Origin: Dactylellina haptotyla
Lineage: Eukaryota > Ascomycota > Orbiliomycetes > Orbiliales > Orbiliaceae
Reading direction: 5' to 3'
Length of the DNA stretch: 64,000 bases
Assembly (NCBI GenBank): GCA_031310005.1
Contig: CM062383.1
Location: 3,410,001 to 3,474,000 of the forward strand
In this document: piece by piece, positions 22,630 through 34,642 of the stretch
How the letters are laid out: the number at the start of each line of letters is the position of its first letter
How positions within the stretch are numbered: position 1 is the stretch's first letter
Position numbers and translations under genes: made by a program
The notes under the pieces: model-generated
The model's database searches: none
Told to the model about the DNA's origin: nothing
Seen by the model: the letters and a program-made list of their open reading frames with translations, nothing else

Positions 22630-23215
22630 AGCTTACAAAGTGGATGCTTTGATATATTACAGTGTAGCTAGGATTCCAGATATTTGGATCATTTCGAGCG
22701 CTGTTGCTTGACTCGTCAAGATAGATTTGAATTATATTATTGAATTGAATTGACTATCTGGATCATGATCATACCAAATCGTAGCTCATATTGATAGAAA
22801 GAGAACAAGGGTATCTGTGGTATTTCCTAAAGAGGCTGCGTTGTGGCTAACGAGGCAACGCGGCTGGATACCTGCTATAATTCGACAGGGCAGCGGGTAG
22901 CGGCAGGATCCAAGTTGGCTGTCAACGGAAATTATCGAACAATAAACTGGATCCTGTGCAGCTGTGATACGGGCGTCCTTTTGAAAAATTATATAATATC
23001 TGTCAGAAACGCACCTGCAGAAAAAGATACTTGTAATTACAAAGATTCCTTCGGCAAGCTACATTAAAACCCATTAAAATCGTTAAAACCTGTTGATAGT
23101 TCCTTATTCCTCTCGCACTCTGGATCCTGCCCTAGCCCCAAGGGAGGTGCAGATAAATTATAAGCCAGACATACATAACCCTGTTGAGTTATAATAACGT
23201 GGGGTCGTCGGCACA
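22630..23215. other. intergenic region between RBR paralogues
   Basis: About 590 bp. A 74-codon frame at 22843-23067 lacks an ATG and conserved content, so I do not call it. The region carries the promoter of copy B. Confidence 0.5.
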
Positions 23216-24451
23216 ATGAGAGCCCGCACCGTTCGCGCCTCGCTACTAAGCAAGGATCCAACCACGGCTGCCGAAGCTGGGCAGATCATTCACACCCTTG
23301 CTGCGTCTATCGGCTGGGTCAAAGAGCGAAAAGGCCCCCAACGACGTGCCGCATATCTCTTCGCAAAGGAGAAGCCTGCCAAGTGCACAATCTGCGGTGA
23401 TACCTTTCTGGGTTTCGAGCTCGAGCGGCTAAACTGTCTGCACCGTCACTGCCGCGAGTGCCTGCAGCGAAACTTCCAATACACTATCGGTAATCCTGAC
23501 TCCTTTCCGGCGAAATGTTGCAAGAGTTTACCGCTTTCGGAAACCTCCCATGTGCTGTCGGACGAGGAGATGAAGGCGGCCTTGGCCATGCAGGAATCTT
23601 ATGAAGCATCAAAAGTTATTAGTTGTTTCTCGTGCCAGGGAGACATTTTCCTCAGCAATATTAGCAGAGATGCCGCTTATTGCCTACAGTGTCACAAACT
23701 CACGTGCACGACTTGTAAAAAGGAGATGCATGCCGATCTGTGTCCTGAAGACCCGGAGACCGATGCTCTGAAGAGTCTTGCAAAAGAGGAAGGATGGACT
23801 CAGTGCCCCAAATGCAACCGAATCATCCACAGGACGGCTGGGTGTAACAGTATGACATGCCTGTAAGTTTTTATCGCCTCTTTATCATCCGGAAATCTCG
23901 GATTTAGTGTTAATGCCACGTGTAGCTGCAAAACAAACTTTTGTTTCCGTTGCGGAAATGCTTTCCCATGTAAATGTTTTACGATCCCTCACAATGAGAA
24001 TGAGAGACCAGGCAAAAGCAGAGCAGATATCGGATTTGGCACTGCCTTCTCGGACGGCTCGTCTTCAAGAAAAGCAAGCTATAAGGAAAGACTGAACTAC
24101 AGGATTCTCAGAGATTACCAACGCTCCGCCTTAAAAAACCAAGTAAACCAGAAGTTGAAGCTGAAAGACCTTAAAATTCGAAGACAGCTGAAAGCCAAAG
24201 AAATAGAAGTCGCAAAGGAAATTATGAGGCTTCGTGTTAAGATGAACGAGCTGTCAACTTCTGAACGAGCCGAGAAGAAAGAGCTAAGACTGAAAGCAAT
24301 CGAGGACGGTGAGGTAGGACCATCTGCCGCAAGGGTTATCGTTACTCGAAGAAATATCTACAGTTGGAACACAAAGCCCATCCCTGTAGAAGATACCCGG
24401 CCCGTCTCAAGACGCACACGGAGCCAACGCCTAACCGAGGTGGCGGCATGA
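23216..24451 (+). CDS. RBR-type E3 ubiquitin ligase, copy B
   Basis: Two exons (23216-23862 and 23926-24451) give 390 residues. The layout mirrors copy A: an N-terminal helix (IIHTLAASIGWVKERKGPQ), RING1 (CTICGDTFLGFELERLNC with HRHCRECLQRNF), an IBR-like cluster (CFSCQGDIF, CLQCHKLTCTTCKKEM), HADLCPED, and RING2 (QCPKCNRIIHRTAGCNSMTC, then LCKTNFCFRCG after the intron). The intron lies at almost the same place as in copy A, which supports tandem duplication. The tail is again a basic coiled coil (KEIMRLRVKMNELSTSERAE) but has diverged. The RING2 region reads TAGCNSMTCLCKTNF, keeping the Cys expected to take ubiquitin. Confidence 0.88.
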
Positions 24452-24924
24452 ATGTCAGTATATATGCTTTTTTGGTGGGGAATTTCTTATTTTCGGTTGT
24501 TAAAAGCCCCGCTATAGTACCAGTTCCTTAATTTTAGAATCCAGAGGTTTCGATTTGCCTTGTCTTGGCTTTTTTTGATTTCTATGTATTATCTTTAGGG
24601 TGCCTTTAATTTTTTGCCTGCATTGCGCATGCATGTGTACTACTCTGTTCTCGATACGAATATATTCACGAATCTAAATGATAATAAAACTTCTACATCA
24701 CATATCACAGATATGAGAAAATCAATGAAGAGTAAATTTAGTGATATATATTAAGTAGGTAGGAAAGAAAGTTCATTGATCATTACCTATTACCAGACCG
24801 AACTCCTAAGAAAAGAACCCCAAAATACGAAGTATTTACAAATTTAACATGCCTTATTCCGTCCCTCGCTTAGAAAATGCATAATATCGCTGCTATATGT
24901 CATCAGTCTTCCACTAATATCCGT
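24452..24924. other. convergent 3' flanks
   Basis: About 470 bp between the ends of RBR copy B and the F-box gene. It is strongly AT-rich and holds both terminators. Nothing else is seen. Confidence 0.45.
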
Positions 24925-26700
24925 CTAACGGCCTTCAAACCCCTCCACCTTGAATTTCGAGAAATATTTGAGAAATTCTTCCCAACCACGCCGCTCTATC
25001 CAGTAGCTCTTGGATGGGACTTCCTCTCCTGTCATTGATATCTTTTTAACTCCAACTTTGAACTCGCAGTCTTCTTGTACCCAGCTGCCTTTGATATCAA
25101 AGCTCAGATATACATGACTTACGCCACCACTACCAACGCGATCGTTTCCTGATTCCGTCCCCCCACTGATCTTATCGACCAAAAAGTCCGTTTTAAACAT
25201 TTCAAACTTCATTCTATCCTTCATCGTCTTCAGAAACAGTAGAACATCGCTCTTGGAAACAATCTGGCTTCCAAAAGCAAGCATATCGCAGGATAGGTGT
25301 CGGATGGAACTGCTATTCGCGCAGAGGAACGCAGTAAGCCCGGCTAGCGTGATGCCAGAGTACTCCCCCACTTCGAGGCTATGCAGCTTAGGCAGTGCTG
25401 TGTCGGTTGGGAGCACGAACCCGCCGGCTCCGTCCCGCGAGTTCGATGGGATATCTGTGTCCCCGCGTAACCGCCACACTTTGAGTTCCTCCACGTTTCT
25501 GAGGATGGTGAGCAGGCAGAGGGAAATTTGCGGGGCTCGTATTTTAGCAGGGGCGGTTGGATCACCGTCTTGTTGTCTTTCTTCTGCGGGGTCGAGGCAG
25601 AGTTCGAAGCGTTTGAGTTGGCCAAATGTTGCTCTGTAGTCTTCTGCGTAGCGGCACATCCATGAATAGTATGCATTTTCCCAACCTTCTCTGGTGCCGT
25701 CTTTGAGTCGTGCTTGTTGGGGTTCGAACTTTGAGGTCATCATGCCAAAGTTTTGGGGGCCCCAACAGGTATCACCGATTTTGACCTGGGCTATCTTCTT
25801 CTCGGCCTGGGCGGCGCAGAATAATATTGCGGGACAGGCAGTCGAGAGGAGAAATTGTGGTGTCTTTGGTCTTAACCATGAGCACCACGGCCATGTTCCG
25901 GTTTGTAGCTCTATTTTAGGATCAATGTATAGGAGAGCGTACATGTGGTCGTTGTACTCTCGCCACTTTTGGAGCATCTCTGTACGATCGATCATTTTCG
26001 GGTTCGTATGTGCGAATTCTAGTGCTGTTAGATTGGGAAGTGACCGGAAAGCAGCAGTGATGTGTTTGAAGATATTGTATTCGTTGTCACTATCGTTCGA
26101 TTCTTCCTCTACACCGGTCGCGAAATGAGATTTGAACAGATTGAAGGCTTGAGTCACTGTTCCTTCATAGTTGACAAATTCCGAGTCAACGACTGACGGA
26201 CATCGTTCAGAGGGAACACACTGTTGTCTTCGAAGATGGGTGCTTGACCACCGCTGCAGCTTTGAGCGAGCTTCTTCGGGGTAGTCGTTTGCTTCACCGA
26301 TGCAAGATCTCTTTGAGCGAAGTCGAACTTGTGGAGTAGCCACATCGAATGTTATTTCTGTTACCCGTGCAGCCATTTCCGGGTTACGTATTAGTTTCTC
26401 GAGTTTCTTAATGCTGTGCAAGCATAAGTAGTATGTTTTCTTCGAATGGATGGCATCGAGTCTAGTCTTAGACAGTTTCCGTCGCATTGTCTTTGATACA
26501 AGTTGAAGCTTTAGGACATCTTTGTTAGGCAGGCGTTCACATATCTCGTAAATAATGTCTGCCGGTAACGAAGATAGGTTGAACTGCCAGTGAACGGTAT
26601 TAAACACAACACCACCGGTGTGAAAGAATTCTTTGACGTTGTGGACGTCTCCGATACGGCCGCGTCTCGGAGTGATCCCATATATTTCGTTGAACGTCAT
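24925..26700 (-). CDS. F-box protein
   Basis: A single-exon protein of 591 residues. The F-box is at about residues 40-80, with NLSSLPADIIYEICERLPNK followed by DVLKLQLVSKTMRRKL, the usual LP-x-(D/E)-(I/L)-(I/L) start and the L-V-S-K mid motif. F-box proteins bind Skp1 and bring substrates to an SCF ubiquitin ligase. The rest has spaced Leu/Val-rich segments (LPNLTALEFAHTNPK, LSLCLLTILRNVEELKVWRL, LHSLEVGEYSGITLAGLTAF) that resemble irregular leucine-rich or fungal F-box C-terminal repeats. The substrate is unknown. It lies next to the two RBR genes. Confidence 0.82.
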   Translation of the reverse strand: MTFNEIYGITPRRGRIGDVHNVKEFFHTGGVVFNTVHWQFNLSSLPADIIYEICERLPNKDVLKLQLVSKTMRRKLSKTRLDAIHSKKTYYLCLHSIKKLEKLIRNPEMAARVTEITFDVATPQVRLRSKRSCIGEANDYPEEARSKLQRWSSTHLRRQQCVPSERCPSVVDSEFVNYEGTVTQAFNLFKSHFATGVEEESNDSDNEYNIFKHITAAFRSLPNLTALEFAHTNPKMIDRTEMLQKWREYNDHMYALLYIDPKIELQTGTWPWCSWLRPKTPQFLLSTACPAILFCAAQAEKKIAQVKIGDTCWGPQNFGMMTSKFEPQQARLKDGTREGWENAYYSWMCRYAEDYRATFGQLKRFELCLDPAEERQQDGDPTAPAKIRAPQISLCLLTILRNVEELKVWRLRGDTDIPSNSRDGAGGFVLPTDTALPKLHSLEVGEYSGITLAGLTAFLCANSSSIRHLSCDMLAFGSQIVSKSDVLLFLKTMKDRMKFEMFKTDFLVDKISGGTESGNDRVGSGGVSHVYLSFDIKGSWVQEDCEFKVGVKKISMTGEEVPSKSYWIERRGWEEFLKYFSKFKVEGFEGR

Positions 26701-28306
26701 TTTGGTTGGTCGTCCAAAAATGCCCCGAGATCTTCTTTACTTTATGCTTGCATAAAGTGAGAGGAGGGTTATACAGCCGATTATGGAAATGAATTTGTGG
26801 GTTTTCCTTTTGCGTTGCTATCAGAATTTCGATGTTTAACGATGGTGAATATTAAGAGACTGAAGAAAATAATCGAAATCTACTGCTGATAATTCTTATC
26901 TGAATCCGAAAAAGAAGGATGGGAACAGAATATATAAAGTAAACAGGTATATGGTCTCACTCATTCAATCACCTGTCCCAGTTCTGAATCTCTCTATTCG
27001 AACCCTGTTGTTTGCGAGGCACAGAGGGATACGAAAAAAGCTCGCCACAAGGAAACAGCTGCACAATAGGCACCATGTTTCCGTCCATATTCGGTCAGCG
27101 GAAGCGTTCCCTCGCGGTCGCTTGGGTATGTACTCCCCGGCCCACGAAATATATTTTTACTTTGAGGAAATCAAGGAATCAAAGTCCATCAGAGGGATGG
27201 ACGTTTCATGGACTAGTTTAGCTCTATTTCGAAATTTCTCCAATCTCCTCGGGTGATCGTCCACACGCGAGCAGCCGGGATACAAGAATCAGGCACATTT
27301 CTGCTTCAGGATGAAACAGCTGGACTATTTGTGTTGTGGAGAAACCTCAGGCTGGAAATCTTCGAAATTGAGGATGGATTGTGGCGGGCCTCCTTCTATC
27401 CTTTCCGCAATTGCACAGGTGGCGTTCGAGAAAGACGTCGGCGAGGAATATTAGTGCGAAGATTGCATCAATCGTAGACGGCACGACCGGCGAAGGTCGA
27501 CATGTGGAAAGTGGTGACGAGACAGTCTCAGTGTTTGTCCCTTTTTTTTGCGTGCACCTTTTTCTCTGTTCTCAAAGGTGGATGGGATGGGAACTGATTG
27601 CGGTGGCCTCGTTTACCAGAATTGCAGTTGAATTGCAATTGATTGGGAGGCTGCTATTTTCGGCATTAAGGGGCCATGCACGACATCTGTGACATCTCGC
27701 GAGAACTGACGGCCACTTATAAATTTGCCGATACCACGAGGCATCAGCGGGAGCTGGAAAGAGAAAGTCCTGCCGTGTGTGACAGTCCCAGTTTTATTTT
27801 TCATGCCTCCTCTTCTAATCTTCGAAAATGCAATTATATCTGCTAATGTCTGCACGGCGGACCAGTCTTGTGCCTGAAGACAAGCCCGATTTCCGATGTG
27901 TTGCGACCGAGGTTGGGATGTGTTGTGGACCGGCGTTGGTGGGGCGATCGCAACGAGGCCGCAAACGCTTATCGATAGCGCAGAGGCGACTGGAACAGCC
28001 CACCTTGTTCTGGAAGAAAAATTGCTACGACCGCCAATATTTGCCGACGACCACAGCAAAAACAGAGGATATCGTGACTTTTTATGACTCCGAGCACGTA
28101 TTACTCATTTGAGACCCGGACGGATATAAAAATCTCGACGCACAGCTTCCTACCTCGTATTCCGCAGTAGACACTACAACAATCACACAGACCAAAGCTA
28201 AGCAGATAACTACTTAACTATTACGGCGAGAACGATCAATCAACGCTACGCTGAAAATTAAGCGTATTAGAAATCACTTTTATATTTATACAGAACAACC
28301 TCCAAT
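26701..28306. other. intergenic region upstream of ZPR1 and the F-box gene
   Basis: 1.6 kb between divergent genes. Several frames of 60-150 codons on both strands overlap; none has conserved sequence or a consistent splice model. A possible short first exon starting at ATG 27074 (MFPSIFGQRKRSLAVAW before GTATGT) has no convincing second exon. Confidence 0.5.
28125..28132 (+). promoter_or_regulatory. TATA-like box of ZPR1
   Basis: The string tataaaaa lies about 175 bp before the ZPR1 start codon, followed by a leader rich in CA and ending in AT-rich sequence. The distance suits a TATA box with a 5' leader of about 140 nt. Confidence 0.45.
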
Positions 28307-29898
28307 ATGCCATTCATCGAGAACGAAGACAAGCCAGCCGCCGGAGTCGAGAACACTACGACCCAGACCGACCTTTTCCAGCCGGTTGGCGCGGCCGTTC
28401 AAACTTTTGACGATACCGATGAAGAGCGAGTCGTCGACAAGATCGAGTCTCTGTGCATGAACTGCCACGAAAATGTACGTCAATATTCTTTTTCTGACAG
28501 ATATGAGATATGTCTCTAACTTGTGTGATATGATTGTGATTAGGGCGAAACTAAGCTCCTCCTCATCAGCATCCCCTTCTTCCGCGAGGTCATCCTCATG
28601 TCCTTCGAATGTCCACACTGTCACTTCAAGAACACTGAGGTCCAGTCCGCTGGCGAAATCCAACCCCGCGGCGCCAGATATACCTTCCGCGTCGATACCC
28701 CCGAGGACTTGCAGCGCCAGGTCGTCAAGTCTGACAGCTGCCTCTGCAAGCTGCCCACCTTAGACCTCGAAATCCCAGCCCAGAGAGGCCAGCTCACAAC
28801 CGTCGAAGGACTACTGCGGGGCGTTCTGGACGACCTCGAAATGGACCAGGAGCAGCGAAAGGAACTCGATAAGGAAACTTATCTCAAGATCAATGATTTC
28901 TTGGAGAAGGGAAAAAAGATGATGGATGATGACAAGACTACGGGATCTTACCCGTGGGTCCTGGAGCTCGATGATCCATCTGGTAATAGCTGGGTCCAAC
29001 CAGTCCTGGAAGACCTCAGAGGAAAGTGGGTCAGGACCGACTATCCTAGATCCCGTGAGCAGAATGAAGCTCTAGGCTTGGACCCGGATGCGGTCGAAGC
29101 CCAGGCCGATCAGCGTGAAATTTCTACTATCAACGCCGGAGACGACGTTGAAATCAGCAAAGACGAGGTTTACAGTTTTCCGGCCAGCTGCCCGAACTGC
29201 AACTTGGGTGCGGTTACCAACATGAAGATGGTGGAGATTCCGCATTTCAAAGAGGTTGTCATCATGAGCACCCTTTGCGACCACTGCGGATGTAGGTTTT
29301 CACCTTTTGACTCACAAATATTCTAAGAAATGAAGCTATGCTAACAGAGCTTGTTCCAGATAAATCCAACGAGGTCAAGACTGGTGGTGCTGTTCCATCC
29401 CAGGGCCGCAAGATCACCCTCAAGGTCACTAGTGTCGAGGATCTCGCCCGTGATATCCTCAAATCTGAAACCTGTGCTCTGTCTGTTCCCGAGATCAAGC
29501 TCGACTTGACCCCAGGAACTCTTGGTGGTCGCTTCACCACCTTGGAAGGTCTGATTGCCCAGGTCCACGACGAACTCCACGGCAGAATCTTCAGCGAGAC
29601 ATCCGACAGTATGACCACCGAAGAGAAATTCCGATGGGAGAAGTTCTTCGACGGGCTGCAGAAGGCCAAAACCGGTGAGGTGGAATTCACCGTCATCCTC
29701 GAGGACCCCCTGGCTGCCAGTTACGTGCAAAATTTGTACGCCCCGGACCCAGATCCGAACATGACGATTGAGGACTACGAGAGAACAGAGGAGCAGAACG
29801 AAGACCTAGGAATCAACGATATGGTACTTGAGGGGTACGGAAGCGACGACGAGAAGAAGAAGGCGGAGGAGAATAAGAAGGAAGGCGAGGAGTCGTGA
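28307..29898 (+). CDS. ZPR1: zinc-finger protein ZPR1
   Basis: Three exons (28307-28474, 28544-29291, 29360-29898) give 484 residues. Zpr1 is an essential zinc-finger protein; in yeast it is a chaperone for folding translation factor eEF1A. Two C4 zinc fingers are present, each followed by an alpha-beta domain. The first is CMNCHENGETKLLLISIPFF then CPHCHFKNTEVQ. The second is CPNCNLGAVTNMKMVEIPHF then CDHCGYKSNEVK. The second finger is interrupted by an intron inside the Tyr codon. The helix-rich domains (TTVEGLLRGVLDDLEMDQEQ, FTTLEGLIAQVHDELHGRIF) are the duplicated family unit. The acidic C-terminus with many Glu and Lys is typical. Confidence 0.95.
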
Positions 29899-30254
29899 CA
29901 CGGGCTGGTGCTCAGCAAACGAAACATAAATCTGTAGAATTAGAGCATCGAGCATTTTTCGAGGCGCACCAAAAGCCTGTCGTTTAGCGGATTCCCATAT
30001 ATGACATATAGAGTATCTCATGAGTATTGAGGATTGTCATTTTGTCACCTATGACTCTTTGGTAAAAGTACATGATTTCCCGAACGTGTGAAGCCAACAT
30101 AAACGCCGTGTCTAAGCATAATAATTTCATGAACAGTATGACGAATGGTAAAAAAAGGAAAATGATAAGAATAGTTAAACGGTAACAAGTGCCGATAATA
30201 TTAAGGCGGCAGGCAGGTGGCACAAAGAGGAAAGTGGACCATAGCGGCCCTTGT

Positions 30255-31271
30255 TCAGACAACACCAGCGGGCGTCCCCGACCTCTTGTCATCCTCGACC
30301 TCAATAAGCCGTTGCAGAAGATACTCAACTTCAACATCCTTCGTCAACGGAATAACAAAATCCTACATCGCACCTCGATTGTCAGCGGATACCTCGAATA
30401 TCTATCGGAAGACTTCATAATGACTCACCCGATACATCTGCACGACAGCCTCGACATCAATCTTCCCGACCCCGACGTTCTCACCAGGAACACCGCCCTC
30501 GTCAGGTTTAAGTGTTGGGTCCCTGCCATAGATCTTGGCTTTGTACCTCAATCGCCTCAGAACCTCTTCCTCAACAGCCTTCTTTGTGATCCGGTTTCCG
30601 ATCTCCTCTGAGTTCCTCTCCTCGATGAGCTTGGTGAACACTTCAACCTCACTGCGAAACTTCGATTCGGCCACGAATTTCCCGAAATGTATCCTCCTCG
30701 ACAGGGCCTGCAGGACCGCAACGTCCGCGACAGCCGAAGAGCCGTAATTCTCCTGCTGCTCGCCGCGGTCCCCGCCGCTCTTCTCTGAGGTGCGGCAAAT
30801 TGCCGGTAGGATCTTCTGGATGTACACCTCCTTGATCTTCTCGTTGATGTTGACGGTGTTCGGGTGCAGTAGTTTCGGATAATTCAACGGCTTCAAGATC
30901 GGTTCCACCTTTTGGACCTCAGGAAAGAACGGGTACTCGTCCGGAGCTTGGTAGCGGCGAACGCGCGCGTAGACCGATTCCTGCTGGAAAAGCATCCAGT
31001 CGAGGAAAGAGCCATTGAAATCGGGCAGCGACAGGGCTGTCGAGGCGTATATCGTCGGGTTTAGTGGGAATTGCGCGCGTTCGATGAGGTTGAAGACGAT
31101 GGTGTCTTCGAGGCGGCTGAAAACGGTGAAGCTTTGTTAGCATACCCCGGGCCGAGAGTTTTGGGAAAAGCTTAATCGATGCGAAAAGAAACGGACGTAC
31201 ATTAACTGGTACCTGATGTAGTTCAAGTCCAGAGCTTTGTCGGGATCGAGCAGATCAATCGTGGAATCCAT
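30255..31271 (-). CDS. ARO7: chorismate mutase ARO7
   Basis: Three exons (31271-31201, 31116-30429, 30362-30255) give 288 residues, slightly longer than the usual 260-270. The enzyme converts chorismate to prephenate, the branch point to Phe and Tyr. Seen motifs are ALDLNYIRYQLIRLEDTIVF at the N-terminus, followed by LIERAQF, DFNGSFLDWMLFQQESVYAR, YEV..PFFPEV, and SALADVAVLQALSRRIHFGK-like sequence (here DVAVLQALSRRIHFGKFVAE). The C-terminus ends DFVIPLTKDVEVEYLLQRL. It is the all-helical AroQ type that in yeast is activated by Trp and inhibited by Tyr. The extra length comes from an insert rich in Gly/Glu (TSEKSGGDRGEQQENYGS). The gap to ZPR1 (29899-30254) holds no gene. Confidence 0.95.
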
Positions 31272-31632
31272 ATTTGCGGCGATACAAGGTGGAGGTTGGG
31301 GGATGATGGTAAGCCCGAGAAGATGCAATGGCAATTGGGGTGTAATATACCCGAGAGAAGACCGACGCTGCCCTGGTCCGGTAGCTTAGCTGGTGGGCAT
31401 CCAGACCGCTCGTCTTCGCTTCCTTCAAGACGCCGCCCCTTGCAGGCGGCCTCGCGCACCGCTGGCCGAAATCGGAGATAACAAAATCCAACTCACCAAC
31501 ACGACTACAGTCAAGAGACAGAATTATTATTTTTAGATAGGCATATTGATAAGAGCAGAAATGGTAAGAAAAGGCATTTATTAAGTTAATATTACGCTAG
31601 CTATCTAATCAATTGCTCTTGGGTATCGTCCT
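31272..31632. other. intergenic region
   Basis: About 360 bp holding the ARO7 promoter and the end of the F-box gene. A string at 31378-31400 resembles a tRNA D-arm but no complete tRNA is present. Confidence 0.45.
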
Positions 31633-33188
31633 TTATTTCAATAAAAACCTAAAAGTATCCTGATTCGTAGAGCTTTTGATAATCTCGTTTTCGTGTTTAG
31701 CTCGTAGATTCAAAATGAGAGCGCTCAAGCTGTCACTACTATCTCTACCGGCGTATACGTATCCGTTCCAAGTGACGCATATACGGCATTCCGCCAACTG
31801 AGGAAACAAACTTGACGGCCGGTCCTTCAACAAACAAACAACCCATTTAGTGTCTCCTTTGCTTGATATATTCATATTTAGAACTTTTACGTTGTGGAAT
31901 CTACTATAAAACTCAAGGATCTAATCATAAGCCAGTTTAGTTAGCTAGAGGCATTCTAGATTACGGTGCCCGATGCCCCCCGTCCAAAAAACGTACCTTC
32001 GGATCCCATGGCATTAGTTTCTCACTTGCCTCTCCGATGAGAGTAAGTTCCTGCACTTGGTTATAGTTTATATCGAAATACGTAGCAACTGCCCACATGC
32101 TTTGTAGCGATGTCGTGGGTACTTTGAAATGCCTCAGATTGGAGAACCTCCATTGCACACCCGGTGGATTATCCGTATACTCCGACGTGTGTTCGTCATC
32201 GTAGAACAGCTCCGCCGTTCTAGCGGTCCGTGTCGATGAACCGAGCATCTTTGTGCATATTTCCAGGGGCCAACAAGTTGGTTTCGCCGCTGAATCCGAA
32301 GCCACTTTTGATGCGACAGCATTACTGTCCTGCACCCGATTTATAGTGACTTTTAACTCTTGCAGCCGGACTTCGGTCTCCATCGGCTGATCCAGCGCCT
32401 TGGAGAATGCGATAAATTGCTCCTCAGTTTCAATGGAAAAGTTGAGGAGTAGAGTAAGGTTTCGCAAGGACGGGCAATGGGCCAACGTCATACGAATCCC
32501 ATATATCAAATGAACCATCAGACTGTCGCTGCCGTTTTGGAAGGAAGCGTGCGTTAAGTTGGCGAACGTGGTGACAGCCCTGTCAACCGCGGCTTGGTAG
32601 ACCACGAACTTTTGCGCCTCGGACCGCCCGAGACCCTCTCTGAACTTACTGAAAGTATCCTCCAACGATAGCTTATCGGCCTTGGTATCAAAGCTAGACC
32701 GAGACTTGATACGTATACCTCCATAGATTTCGAGTCTCCTATAAATTCATATGAAATTTTATTAAATGGTTCTCTCAAAGTGGGAAAGTGCCTAAGATAG
32801 CTGGTAAAAAAACGCACTTGACGAATGGCCCCCGCGCTCCTTCCGTGTTATATTCCACGAGCCGGTATCTCGTCGAAATTTCCGGGATTTTAGTATTTGG
32901 GATCGATACGCATAGGACGCATTTCGAATCCATTAGAAACTGCAGGGCGTCATAGAAACGCCGACAGACACGACTGAGTTTCAATATAAAATCCCGAATG
33001 GTAGCATGCGGACGAACGCAGGAGATGACATCGTCGAAAATAATGATGAGCAGCTCGTTGGGAAGCCAGAGAAGCGGGGAGTTCTGCTCCACCGGAAGCT
33101 GTCGAGTTCGAGTCTCTTGCGCTACCGTCTGTTCTTTTGCGTCCTCTGCCGGATGGGCGTTCCTCCAACGCTGCAGGATACTTGACAT
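31633..33188 (-). CDS. F-box-like protein, second copy type
   Basis: Three exons (33188-32818, 32738-31997, 31920-31633) give 466 residues. An F-box-like motif is at about residues 40-80 (LLWLPNELLIIIFDDVISC followed by ILKLSRVCRRFYDAL). The C-terminal part is leucine-rich and fits a degenerate F-box-associated repeat domain (LAHCPSLRNLTLLLNF, LRHFKVPTTSLQSMWAVATY, VQELTLIGEASEKL). The last exon continues with WVVCLLKDRPSSLFPQLAEC. The first intron splits a Lys codon and the second is phase 0. It is likely an SCF adaptor of unknown target. It shows no close match to the F-box protein at 24925. Confidence 0.75.
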
Positions 33189-34642
33189 GACGGCCGATGC
33201 GTGATAAATGTAATTACGTTACTGTTACTGTTCATTTGACGGGCCATTGACGCATTTACAGGAGCCGCTGTACGAACGAATCGAAAGGGGGAATAATATG
33301 GCCCAATGTGCATGGGTGGTGCAACACCACAACACGGCAGATTGCAAGTGTCGACGTCGACAGGCTTCCTTTGCTCGCATTCATTATTTACTATGAGCTG
33401 ATATCCTGGCTTATCACCGAAATGTGATCAGCGTAACCGAGGATATTGAGACTAGCTTGAGAGAGATGGATATATCACTATTTCGGAATCGGTGATAGAA
33501 TAATATGCAAATTTCGAACCATATAAACCAGTTAACTTGTTGAGAGATAAGTCCAATATTAAAGATAGTGCGGCTAGAGAACACCTAATTGTTCAGTTGT
33601 TACAAAACAAACTTAGTCTTTATATTCCTAGATCTTTACATGCCGTATACCTGATACTGTTTGAACCCATGAAGTTTACTTGCGGTTCCACAGCCGTGTC
33701 ACAAGGACTCAAAACATGAGTAGCTCCGGATGGTGCAGAATAACAAATTGTTTGTGCAATACACAGTTGAACTATGAGCTGTCGACATGTCCTGCAATAG
33801 ACATAGTGAACTCTATCGCTCCGGATTGCTGGTGCCGTCATAAATAACATTACACGCTATTCCAAATGCATCACTTGGCACCCAAGTCAACAAGAGAGCA
33901 GCAATGTCCAACGGCCGACTGCACTGACCCTCCGAGCTCTAGAGTTAAAAGGTAATGTATAAGATACCTACCTCCCACGGCATCGGGTTCAGTAATGAAA
34001 TCAAACTAACCAGTGTGTCTTGGTTCGGTTCGAGCTGCACAGTAATGTTGTCATCATCCTTGTACTGATATTGGTAGATTGTTATGGTTTTTATACCGCC
34101 GAGCTAGGACTCTCAACCGTCATCCGAACTCACCAACCTAATTAGCTAACCGGTCAACGCCGTTGAGGGGCTACATAATTAGTAGGCCTTATCTCATGAC
34201 GTTGCCATTGAGAAGTTCCTCTCGCCCGGGCAAAACATGCTAGCCGGTATCTAAGAAATAAGCTAAAATGATACGGGTAATTCTCGGAAATTCCCAAGTA
34301 TACCAGATGACCCAAATTATCCAAGGCATTTTCTAGCTCCCTTCCTTGCTTCCTTCATTTTCGTCTGATGTGGCATCCTTCATTCCTCGGGTGCTTGTTT
34401 GAAAGTTTGGTTGGACATGTGGGTCTAGTGTTGCACGCAAGGGATGACATGGCACATGCGCACATAAGCAGATGAAATATCGCAGAGATGGGCCTTATGG
34501 TGAGATCTGAGACTCAATCTTCCAAATATTTCCATTTCCTTCATTTACTACACTACTATCGGGCTTTTTTGTCGGGAATACTAGTGATAAAACTGTATTA
34601 TTATTGACATTAGATAAATCAGGGATAACAACGAATGAGGCA
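33189..34642. other. intergenic region with possible LTR-like remnant
   Basis: 1.45 kb between divergent genes. At about 33960-34200 the minus strand carries a block with CGGTTGAGAGTCCTAGCTCG followed by a TATAAAAACC box, a composition that recalls a retroelement LTR. I see no second copy in the window and no coding part, so this is only a suspicion. No other gene is seen. Confidence 0.35.

Noticed and set aside
25694-26128. plus-strand frame of 144 codons
   Set aside because: Antisense to the F-box gene.
27613-28059. 148-codon minus-strand frame upstream of ZPR1
   Set aside because: It starts without an ATG and has no conserved motif; other frames overlap it on the opposite strand.
31378-31450. 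D-arm-like string tagcttagctggt suggesting a tRNA
   Set aside because: No T-loop or matching acceptor stem follows, and it overlaps the promoter of ARO7.
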